From Deltaproteobacteria bacterium (GTDB taxonomy: Bacteria > Myxococcota_A > Polyangia > JACPQR01), in contig JACPQR010000168.1 in assembly GCA_016190375.1 (NCBI GenBank), positions 1 to 64,000 on the forward strand: a stretch of DNA of 64,000 nt. Reading direction: 5' to 3'. Shown in pieces: positions 57,767 to 64,000 of this stretch (position 1 is the first letter of the stretch; each line of letters starts with the position of its first letter). The position numbers and the translations under genes were made by a program. The notes below the pieces were generated by a model. That model was not told the DNA's origin. It saw only the letters and a list, made by a program, of their open reading frames with translations, and made no database searches.

Positions 57767-59707
57767 TTGAGCACCAGCCCCGCAAAGGCCAACCCGGAAG
57801 CGCCCGTCGCCGAGCGCGCCGAGAGCGGCCTGTTCCCTGCAGGCATCCCCTTCATCGTCGGCAACGAGGGGGCCGAGCGCTTCAGCTACTACGGGATGCG
57901 CGCCATCCTGAAGACGTACCTGACGACGCTCTACCTGCACTTCGTCGCGGTCGAGATCGCTGGCGCGAGCGCAGCGCGCGGCGCGAGCGCCAAGGCGACG
58001 GCGGTCACCCACCTGTTCATGGCAGGCGTCTACGCCTTCCCGATGATCGGCGCCCTCTTCGCCGACCGGCTGCTCGGGAAGTACCCCGTGATCTTCTGGG
58101 TCTCGCTGATCTACGTGGCCGGTCACGGCACGCTCGCGCTCGCGGGACGCTTCGCGGTCTGGGAGAACTGGCCGCTCGCCGAGTACGGCTTCTACGTGGG
58201 CCTCGCGCTCATCGCGATCGGCTCGGGCGGCATCAAGCCCTGCGTGTCCGCCAACGTCGGGGACCAGTTCTCGGCGAAGAACAAGGACCTCGTTGCGACG
58301 GTGTTCCAGATCTTCTACTTCATCATCAACTTCGGCTCGTTCTTCTCGACGGTGCTGACTCCGATCCTCAAGAACACCCTCGGGCCCGAGGTAGCGTTCG
58401 GCGTGCCCGGCATCTTCATGGCGATCGCGGCCGTCGTGTTCTGGTTCGGACGCAAGCGATTCGTTCGCGTGCCGCCGAAGCCCGGCGGACCGCTGGGCCT
58501 GCTCGACACGGCGTCCGGCGTCCTCTTCTTCACGCCGGTCATCGCCCTCATCGTCGCGGTCTTCGTGGTGAGCCACGGCTTCACCGCGCCCGCGAAGGAC
58601 GACCTGTCGGCGGCGGCCTTCTACGCCCTGTACGTGCGGCGCTACGTGGCGTTCCTCGCGGTTCACTCCTGGCACTACTTCGCGGTTGCGGCCGGTCTCG
58701 TCGTCGCCGGCGCCTTCCTCTTCCGCGCCCGCCAGCGGCTCCAGCAGGACACCGGGTTCGTCGCGATGATCGCGTACGCCCTGCGCCATCGCAAGGGCCG
58801 CAAGCCCGGTACGAGCTTCTTCGGCCCGGTGCGCGAGAAGTTCGGCGAGGACGCCGCGGAGGGTCCGCCCGCCGTGCTCCGGATCATCCTCGTCTTCTCG
58901 ATGGTGAGCGTCTTCTGGGCCCTGTTCGATCAGCACGCCTCTACCTGGATCACGCAGGCCGGAACGATGAACCTCAAGCTGCGGGTGCCGGTCTGGACCT
59001 GGAAGTGGGCGATCTGGGGGACGATCGCGATGGCGGGCTATGGTGGCGTGTGGCTCTTCGCCTGGATCTCGAACCGTCGCCTCGCACGCAGGACGACGAT
59101 GAGCGTCCTGGGTCTCCTCGGCGGGGCGGGCGCCGCGTGCATCATGGCCGACCTCGTCTACCGGCGCTGGACCGAGCTCGAGCTGGCGCCCGAGCAGATC
59201 AGCGCGCTGAATCCGCTCCTCGTCATGATCATCATCCCGAGCCTGAACGTGCTCGTCTACAACCCCATGAAGAAGCGAGGGCGGGAGGTCCGGCCGCTCC
59301 AGAAGATGACGGTCGGGATGTTCCTCGCAGCGGTCGCCTTCGCCATCGCCGCCGTCCTGCAGGAGCGAATCGAGGCGGCCGGTCGGGGCGACGTTCACGT
59401 CCTCTGGCAGGTCTGCCAGTACTTCGTGATGACCACCGCCGAGGTCCTGGTCAGCGTCACTGGTCTAGAGTTCGCTTACACGCAGGCGCCGCGGTCGATG
59501 AAGAGCACGATCATGGGCTTCTGGCTCCTGTGCGTGACCGCCGGAAACGTGCTCGTCGCCTTCCTCGCGCCCATGGAGACGATCCTGTCGCTGTCGGAGT
59601 TCTTCTGGGTCTTCACCTGCCTGATGGTCGTCGCCTCCGCCGTCTTCGCGCTCATGGCGAAGCTCTACAAGGGCAAGACGTACCTGCAGGAGGCGCAGGC
59701 GCACTGA
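57767..59707 (+). CDS. Proton-coupled oligopeptide transporter (POT/PTR family)
   Basis: A 646 aa transporter with 14 or so membrane helices. The POT signature region is visible as NEGAERFSYYGMRAILKTYL (first helix, with the E-x-x-E-R-F-like motif) and FYVGLALIAIGSGGIKPCVS. It imports di- and tripeptides with protons. The start is TTG 57767 (LSTSPAKANPE), with GAGGAGG six bases upstream and a length typical of the family. The open frame runs far upstream, but only as a shadow of the previous gene. Confidence 0.93.
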   Translation: MSTSPAKANPEAPVAERAESGLFPAGIPFIVGNEGAERFSYYGMRAILKTYLTTLYLHFVAVEIAGASAARGASAKATAVTHLFMAGVYAFPMIGALFADRLLGKYPVIFWVSLIYVAGHGTLALAGRFAVWENWPLAEYGFYVGLALIAIGSGGIKPCVSANVGDQFSAKNKDLVATVFQIFYFIINFGSFFSTVLTPILKNTLGPEVAFGVPGIFMAIAAVVFWFGRKRFVRVPPKPGGPLGLLDTASGVLFFTPVIALIVAVFVVSHGFTAPAKDDLSAAAFYALYVRRYVAFLAVHSWHYFAVAAGLVVAGAFLFRARQRLQQDTGFVAMIAYALRHRKGRKPGTSFFGPVREKFGEDAAEGPPAVLRIILVFSMVSVFWALFDQHASTWITQAGTMNLKLRVPVWTWKWAIWGTIAMAGYGGVWLFAWISNRRLARRTTMSVLGLLGGAGAACIMADLVYRRWTELELAPEQISALNPLLVMIIIPSLNVLVYNPMKKRGREVRPLQKMTVGMFLAAVAFAIAAVLQERIEAAGRGDVHVLWQVCQYFVMTTAEVLVSVTGLEFAYTQAPRSMKSTIMGFWLLCVTAGNVLVAFLAPMETILSLSEFFWVFTCLMVVASAVFALMAKLYKGKTYLQEAQAH

Positions 59708-59800
59708 CGACGGGGACACGCACCCGATTGAGGACGGTGAGGACGGGGACACGCACCCGATCGGTAAGTGAGGACGGGGACACGCACCCGATCGGTAAGT
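59708..59800. repeat. Tandem GGGGACACGCACCCGAT repeats
   Basis: Three consecutive units containing GACGGGGACACGCACCCGAT, the last two in a 31-base period ending CGGTAAGT. A single related copy is at 8105-8118, and the reverse-oriented tandem array of the same motif (GTGCGTGTCCCC) is at 59943-60074. Confidence 0.8.
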
Positions 59801-59824
59801 AGTCGTCATCGCTGGGCTTCCTGG

Positions 59825-59920
59825 CACAACCGCGCGTTTCGTCGGCCGCAGCCTTGCGATAGACGAGTGGCAGTGGGTATCCCCTCCAGGTGCATGCGAC
59901 GCACGAATCGCGCGGTTGTG
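59825..59920. repeat. 18-bp inverted repeat of the REP-like family
   Basis: CACAACCGCGCGTTTCGT (59825-59842) and ACGAATCGCGCGGTTGTG (59903-59920) are complementary with one mismatch, 60 bases apart. AACCGCGCGTTTCGT also occurs at 8158-8172. It lies between the two oppositely oriented GGGGACACGCAC arrays, making the whole gap a large imperfect palindrome. Confidence 0.7.
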
Positions 59921-59936
59921 CCCGAATACCTCGTGA

Positions 59937-60680
59937 TTACGGGCGCTTGGCGGGGTAGTGCGTGTCCCCTTCCGAGCGCTTGGCGGGGTAGTGCGTGTCC
60001 CCTTCCGAGCGCTTGGCGGGGTAGCGCGTGTCCCCTTCCGAGCGCTTGGCGGGGTCGTGCGCGTCCACCTCCAAGTGCTCGATCGTCTCCGCGATCCTGC
60101 GCGCTCGCGTCTGGGGGCGCTTTGCCTCGTCCACGTAGCCGATGTACTCCCGCTGATGAGAGGGAGGTTGCCGGTCGAATGCGGCCCGCGCACGAGTCGA
60201 CCTGGCGAGCGCTGCCTCGAGGTCGGGTGGGATCGCCGGCCGCGGGCCAGCCCGCCGCGTGCTTCGCGTCGCAGCGCTCGCCCGCCGCGCCGCCCGTCGG
60301 TCGGCGCGCCGAACGACGAGCTTCAGGCCGCTCAGGACGTCCGAGAAGGCCACGACCTTGACGTCGACGAGGCCGTTCGCGAGCGCCGCCTGCCGGACGT
60401 CGTCCTCGCGCAGCTCCTTGCGGCCCTTGGGCCAGAGCGCCCAGATCGCCCCGTCGTCGGCGATCGCCCGGCGCAGGCGCCCCAGACGCTCGAGGTCGGC
60501 GCGATCCCTCGCGGCGAAGAACACGAGGTCCCGATCCTTGCCCGGCACGCCGACCGTGGTGTCCTCGGCGAGCGCCTCGACCTCCGAGAGGAAGCCCTTG
60601 TCGTCGACGCCGAGGATCGAGACCTTCTGGCCGGGCTTCAGCCCGAGCTTCTCGCTCCGGCTGCGCGGATAGCGGATCAT
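59937..60680 (-). CDS. DUF3052/YdeI-OmpD-associated-like protein with repeat-derived C-terminal tail
   Basis: A 247 aa protein. The N-terminal half (KLGLKPGQKVSILGVD..., ALWPKGRKELREDDVRQAAL) fits DUF3052. The C-terminal half (PPDLEAALARSTRARAAFD, PSHQREYIGYVDEAKRPQTR, IAETIEHL) fits the YdeI/OmpD-associated domain of bacteriocin-protection proteins. The last ~45 residues are SEGDTHYPAKR repeated, read from the 33-bp DNA repeat at 59943-60074, so the natural end was near residue 200. ATG 60680 overlaps the kelch gene stop by 4 bases (ATGA). Confidence 0.85.
   Translation of the reverse strand: MIRYPRSRSEKLGLKPGQKVSILGVDDKGFLSEVEALAEDTTVGVPGKDRDLVFFAARDRADLERLGRLRRAIADDGAIWALWPKGRKELREDDVRQAALANGLVDVKVVAFSDVLSGLKLVVRRADRRAARRASAATRSTRRAGPRPAIPPDLEAALARSTRARAAFDRQPPSHQREYIGYVDEAKRPQTRARRIAETIEHLEVDAHDPAKRSEGDTRYPAKRSEGDTHYPAKRSEGDTHYPAKRP
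59943..60074. repeat. Four 33-bp tandem repeats translated in frame
   Basis: Units start at 59943, 59976, 60009 and 60042, each GCGCTTGGCGGGGTAGTG-CGTGTCCCC... on the plus strand; the fourth is diverged (GTCGTGCGCGTCCACC). On the minus strand each adds SEGDTHYPAKR to the upstream protein. The units are contiguous, so this is not a CRISPR array. Confidence 0.9.
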
Positions 60681-63013
60681 AGTGCCAGCCTCCAGAGGTC
60701 GTTGAAGGCGGCGACCCCCGGATCGATCAAGCGTCCTCCGAAGACGAGGAGCGATCCGGAAGGCGCGTGCCAGGCGCCGCCGGCGGCCGAGCGCGCCTCG
60801 GGTCCCCAGGGATCCCACGGCAGGCGGCTCCAAGCCTCCGCACCAGGCCGGAGGTCGAGGAACCAGACCTCCCCATAGGTCTCTCGCCCGTTCGTCCCGC
60901 CCACGAGGACGAGCTTGCGCCCGGGCGGGTCGACCACGGCGACCATGTCGGACACCACACCCGGACCCTCGCCCTCGGGCTGTATTGCAAGCCACCTCTC
61001 GTTGCCGGGGTCGGACAGGTCCAGCGCCCACACGTCGTCGAAGACCGCGGCACGGTCCTCGCCGCCGACGACGAAGAAGCGCCTGCTCGGCGAGTCGTAC
61101 CCGCACCCCGCGAACGCGCGGCCCGCCGGCCCTTCGCCGGCATCGATCAGCCGCCACTGGCCCACGCTGCTGCCCGGCGCGAGCTCGAAGACGTCAGCGG
61201 ACCGCTCCGACTGGGTCACGCCGCCGAAAAGCAGCACCGTCCCTGCGTCCGGGTTGAACGCCGCGCACGGAGCGATCCTCGGCGTCGGCTGCTCGCCCCG
61301 CGACTCGATGAGCCGCCAGTCTCCGTTGTCCGGATCGAACGCCCGGACCTCCATGTCCGACAGGTCCTGACCGTCCCAGCCGCCGATCGCGAGGACCCGG
61401 CCGCCGTCGTCCTCGACGAACACGGCGGCTTGCCTCGGACCAGGGGTCTCGCCCTCGGGCGCAACGGCCGACCATTCGCCGCTGTCCACGTCGAACGTCC
61501 ACGTGTCGTCCACCGCGTCGCCGGCCGACATCACGGCGGTGGAGCCGCCGTGGATCGCGAGCCTCGACAAGTTGCCGCCCGTCGCCACCAGAGTGCTGAA
61601 GCGCCTGCGAGGGCCCTGACCCGGCGCCGGCTCGGAGAGGACCAGCTCAGCGGTCGACCCTTCGAGGTCGACCTCGAGCGCGGCGTCACGCCGATCGGTG
61701 TAGAGGCCATTCTCCTCGGTCGAGAACGTCGGCGTGAGCAAGTGCAGCGTCGAGGTCTGGGCATCGAACACGCTCGTCTGCGTGAAGAAAGCCTCGACGT
61801 CCTCACCGCCGATCTCGCTGTCGGACCACTGCCCGGTCTCGAGGTCGAGGAACCGGAGCTCGGCATCGGGGCCGGTCCCCGGGCGGTACCCGCCCGCGAC
61901 GAAGAGCTTCTGCCCGTCCGACCCGACGGCCACGTTGGCCCGCGGCGAAGGCGCCTCGCCGGTCGTGACCAGCTCCTGCCAGTCGCCGCTGTCGTCGAGG
62001 GGAAGCGACCACACGTCGTTGTAGTTGGTGGCGGGCTCGCCCGGGTTCTCGTCGCCGCCGAAGATCCACGCGACGGAGCCGAGCACGACCATGCCGAAGT
62101 ACGCGCGCGGATCCGGCGTCACCTTCGGTTCGAGCGCGGTGACCGCGAGGCGTGGATTCCCGGTCAGATCGAGGACCCAGGGCGTCATGGTGATTCCCTC
62201 GAGATCGAACGTACCGACCAGGAACGCGCGCGCCTCGTCGGGGCTGCAGGCGAGCCGGGGGAAGAGCGCCTCCGGCGGCTCGTCACCCTCGAGCTGAGTG
62301 ACCTGCACCGGATCCCGCGCGACGTCCAGCACGAAGACCGCGCGGTTGCGGGGGACGACGCGGCTCAAGTGCCCCGGAAATCCTCCGACGACCACCACGA
62401 GATCCTCCGACGCCAAGAAGCACGCGCCGGCGCCGAAGAGCGGGGGCAGGGGATCGCCCGTGGTTGCCACGCGCTCCCACGCACCGACCGCGAGATCGTT
62501 CTTCATCACGACCGCCGCGCGGGTCTGTCCGAAGCCCCCGACCGACCAGATCGTTCGCCGGCCCGAGTCGAACGCCGTCGCCGTGAAGTACTGCGCGTCC
62601 CAGGCGGGCGAGAGCTCCTCCCACGCGAGCGGCACGACCGAGACCGAATCCTCGAAGCGCGTCGTGTTCGTCCCGTCGGAGACGTCGACAGACACGACGA
62701 TGTCGCCGCTGGTGTCGACCGGGACGCGGTAGTCGAGGGTCCCGGTCTCCTGATCGACCGTCGCCCCTTCGGGCGAGATCACCGTCCAGGCGAAGGTCTC
62801 GTCGTCGGGGTCCGTCGCAACGAGGGTCGTCTCGAGGAGCCCCCCCTGCCGGACGGACTCCGGCAGCTCCGGCTCCGCGCTCACCTCCGGCGGCGTCGTG
62901 TCGGAGTCCGCGTCCGCGTCGCCGTCGCCCAGCGGACCGGTGTCGTCATCGTCCCCGCATGCACACCCGGACCCGAGCAGCGCCACCACGATGCCTACCC
63001 AAAGACGCTTCAT
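60677..63013 (-). CDS. Kelch-repeat (galactose-oxidase-like propeller) lipoprotein with cadherin-like domain
   Basis: A 778 aa lipoprotein: signal MKRLWVGIVVALLGSGCAC with lipobox GSGC (Cys17), an Asp-rich segment (DADADSDTTPP), then an Ig/cadherin-like putative domain (about 40-135, with VDQETGTLDYRVPVDTSG). The rest is kelch blades with repeated GGF, LFVAGGY, VLAIGGWDG, VLLFGGV, VVGGED, LVLVGGTNG and LLVFGGR. It probably forms one or two beta-propellers outside the cell. It is coupled by an ATGA overlap to the DUF3052-like gene downstream. Confidence 0.9.
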   Translation of the reverse strand: MKRLWVGIVVALLGSGCACGDDDDTGPLGDGDADADSDTTPPEVSAEPELPESVRQGGLLETTLVATDPDDETFAWTVISPEGATVDQETGTLDYRVPVDTSGDIVVSVDVSDGTNTTRFEDSVSVVPLAWEELSPAWDAQYFTATAFDSGRRTIWSVGGFGQTRAAVVMKNDLAVGAWERVATTGDPLPPLFGAGACFLASEDLVVVVGGFPGHLSRVVPRNRAVFVLDVARDPVQVTQLEGDEPPEALFPRLACSPDEARAFLVGTFDLEGITMTPWVLDLTGNPRLAVTALEPKVTPDPRAYFGMVVLGSVAWIFGGDENPGEPATNYNDVWSLPLDDSGDWQELVTTGEAPSPRANVAVGSDGQKLFVAGGYRPGTGPDAELRFLDLETGQWSDSEIGGEDVEAFFTQTSVFDAQTSTLHLLTPTFSTEENGLYTDRRDAALEVDLEGSTAELVLSEPAPGQGPRRRFSTLVATGGNLSRLAIHGGSTAVMSAGDAVDDTWTFDVDSGEWSAVAPEGETPGPRQAAVFVEDDGGRVLAIGGWDGQDLSDMEVRAFDPDNGDWRLIESRGEQPTPRIAPCAAFNPDAGTVLLFGGVTQSERSADVFELAPGSSVGQWRLIDAGEGPAGRAFAGCGYDSPSRRFFVVGGEDRAAVFDDVWALDLSDPGNERWLAIQPEGEGPGVVSDMVAVVDPPGRKLVLVGGTNGRETYGEVWFLDLRPGAEAWSRLPWDPWGPEARSAAGGAWHAPSGSLLVFGGRLIDPGVAAFNDLWRLAL

Positions 63014-63107
63014 CCGGCGGATCAAAGGCGCCAACGTCGCGCCCGTCAAGGTGCGCCGAGAATTCGCGACGGTTGGCCCCGCATTGCCGGCGTGATAGCT
63101 TGCGATC

Positions 63108-63389
63108 ATGGCTGGAAACGGGGAGTCGACGCGTCTCGAGCGTGTCATGCAGGCCGGCTTCGACACGCTGGCCGACCTGCTTCGCGAGACGAACAGCCGC
63201 CTCGACGAGACGAACGCCCGCCTCGGCAAGCTGGAAGCGCGCGTGGACGAGACGAACACGCGCCTGGGCAAGCTGGAAGGCCGCTTCGACAACTTTCTCA
63301 AGGTCGCCGGGACGGAGACGCGCAGGCTCAGGACCGATGTCGACAAGCTCGCGCGACGCGTCAATCGGCTCGAGCGAAAGGCGGGCTGA
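63108..63389 (+). CDS. Small coiled-coil protein with repeated RLxxTNxRLGKLE units
   Basis: A 93 aa protein with an internal repeat (RLDETNARLGKLEARVDETNT, continuing RLGKLEGRFDNF) that forms an uninterrupted coiled coil with an 11- to 21-residue periodicity. No signal or membrane segment. Similar repeats occur in bacterial DUF-type trimeric coiled coils and tail-fibre-like proteins. ATG 63108 lies in the gap upstream of the kelch gene and points the other way. Function unknown. Confidence 0.7.
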   Translation: MAGNGESTRLERVMQAGFDTLADLLRETNSRLDETNARLGKLEARVDETNTRLGKLEGRFDNFLKVAGTETRRLRTDVDKLARRVNRLERKAG

Positions 63390-63413
63390 CCAGCATCCGA
63401 AGTCCCCGCTCGT

Positions 63414-64000
63414 TCACCGCTCGCGCGCCTTCCGCCCGCTTCGCGCCTCCCACTCCGTCTCGTAGAGCACCTCGATCGTCGCCTCCGGAACCGGCTCCTC
63501 GGCGCACAGCGCCCTCGCGAGGATGTAGCCGGCCCCGTGGCCTGCGACGTCGAGCCAGTTCGGATGGCCGGGGTCCCGGTGGGCGAGGCACACCTCGAAC
63601 GTGCGGTCCGGGCCGAGCTCCATCTGCTCGTGGTTGAGACACACGCGGCGGCGCCGGTAGTCGAGGCTCTCCATCCAGGCGTTGTACAGGGTCAGGCCGA
63701 AGTAGCGGGAGCGCGGGACCCTGCCCTTGACGAGCATGAGCTGGCTCGGCCCGAAGCGGTACCACGCGACGCGGTAGGTGTTGTCAGGAGTCGGGAAGAG
63801 CTGCTCGCCACCGATCTCGATGAAGCGGTTCAGCGCCCCTACGGACGCCATGCGGTACGCATCCGCCGTCCGCCTGACGACGGAGCGGACCATCCGGGCC
63901 GCGAGATCGATCCCGCGCGCCAGCTCGAGCGGATCGAGAGGCCGCGGCGGAGGCACGGCGCCATCGAGCGCGAGTGAAAGCTCGAGCGGCGCCTGGCGCG
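63414..64000 (-). CDS. DUF1214-domain protein, 5' end beyond the window
   Basis: At least 195 codons, open to the right-hand window edge. I therefore do not use the GTG near 63956 as the start, since in-frame residues (...LELSLALDGAV) continue upstream. YRVAWYRFGPSQLMLVKGRVP, SRYFGLTLYNAWMESLDYR and CLAHRDPGHPNWLDVAGH are recognisable as the DUF1214 pattern (RFP-C-x-Y-W-S-x-Q-L-Y-N, then HRDPGVPNWLDT-like). The family's function is not established; it is found with DUF1254 proteins and in sterol- or acyl-CoA-related loci. Confidence 0.85.
   Translation of the reverse strand, partial: RQAPLELSLALDGAVPPPRPLDPLELARGIDLAARMVRSVVRRTADAYRMASVGALNRFIEIGGEQLFPTPDNTYRVAWYRFGPSQLMLVKGRVPRSRYFGLTLYNAWMESLDYRRRRVCLNHEQMELGPDRTFEVCLAHRDPGHPNWLDVAGHGAGYILARALCAEEPVPEATIEVLYETEWEARSGRKARER

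Noticed and set aside
55052..59707. A continuous plus-strand frame of more than 1500 codons spanning two genes
   Set aside because: Only its last 647 codons (POT transporter) make sense. The earlier part is out of frame with the translocase gene.
59943..60074. Possible CRISPR array
   Set aside because: Units are contiguous with no unique spacers, there are no cas genes, and the repeat is translated in frame.
1..64000. tRNA, rRNA or known riboswitch genes
   Set aside because: I read the intergenic gaps for cloverleaf ends and conserved RNA cores and found none. Short RNAs without known motifs cannot be excluded by eye.

Overview
The window is very GC-rich, densely packed DNA with no stretch of more than about 250 bases lacking a gene. 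The gene content points to a Gram-negative, probably soil or aquatic, relative of the Myxococcota (the old Deltaproteobacteria). The reasons are many large exported lipoproteins with Asp-rich leaders followed by FG-GAP, kelch, TolB-like or thrombospondin-3 repeats, a myxobacterial-type Ser/Thr kinase, an OmpA-like protein, an ADP/ATP-translocase-HEAT protein, and frequent GTG/TTG starts with 4-base ATGA or GTGA overlaps. This placement is inference. No rRNA, tRNA or ribosomal protein gene is present to fix it.

Layout. 1-5.9 kb (minus): a molybdenum hydroxylase operon (large subunit cut by the window edge, 2Fe-2S subunit, YkgJ-like protein, XdhC) behind a Ser/Thr kinase. 6-8.1 kb (plus): 3-hydroxyacyl-CoA dehydrogenase and thiolase. 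8.2-12.6 kb (minus): CAP-domain protein, polysaccharide flippase, OmpA/TSP3 protein, ferredoxin. 12.9-14.2 kb (plus): YgfZ and an A-type Fe-S carrier. 14.2-17.4 kb: metallo-hydrolase and aldehyde dehydrogenase on divergent overlapping promoters. 17.4-17.9 kb: a ParE-type toxin-antitoxin pair. 18-24 kb: lipoproteins and an FAH-family hydrolase.

24-38.7 kb is the first region of special interest. It holds a CDP-alcohol phosphotransferase with an N-terminal nucleotidyltransferase-like region, inositol-phosphate synthase, and a sugar epimerase. Beside them is a tightly overlapping five-gene operon: nucleotidyltransferase, ParB/SerK-like protein, second nucleotidyltransferase, DUF711 protein, methyltransferase. 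A CDP-glycerol glycerophosphotransferase homologue lies convergent to it. Together these look like an undescribed pathway for a phosphodiester-linked surface polymer or lipid headgroup. A block of about 5.8 kb, flanked by a perfect 67-bp direct repeat, appears to have been inserted between the methyltransferase and the glycerophosphotransferase. It carries a Uma2-type nuclease, a beheaded kelch protein, a lipoprotein and gene fragments.

37.5-44.7 kb (minus) is a compact five-gene operon and the second region of special interest. A DUF2207-like membrane protein ends in a Cys-His-Ser-Ala repeat tail (12 Cys). One base downstream is a radical SAM/SPASM enzyme with a PqqD-like N-terminus, then two zinc-ribbon proteins and the glycerophosphotransferase. 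This looks like a peptide-tail modification system on a membrane protein.

44.9-64 kb holds an FG-GAP lipoprotein, NlpC/P60 lipoprotein and homocysteine methyltransferase operon, a large PEP/pyruvate-binding-domain protein, a DUF2383 protein, glutamate dehydrogenase, the translocase-HEAT protein, a POT peptide transporter, a DUF3052/YdeI-like protein whose tail has grown from a tandem DNA repeat, a kelch lipoprotein and a DUF1214 protein cut by the edge.

The intergenic space carries several dispersed repeat families: a 112-133 bp two-hairpin element (3 copies), an element sitting between duplicated gene 3' ends (2 copies), a GGGGACACGCAC tandem family, and a 15-17 bp inverted-repeat element (2 copies). 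Several TTGAC-type promoters lie so close to start codons that leaderless transcripts are likely.
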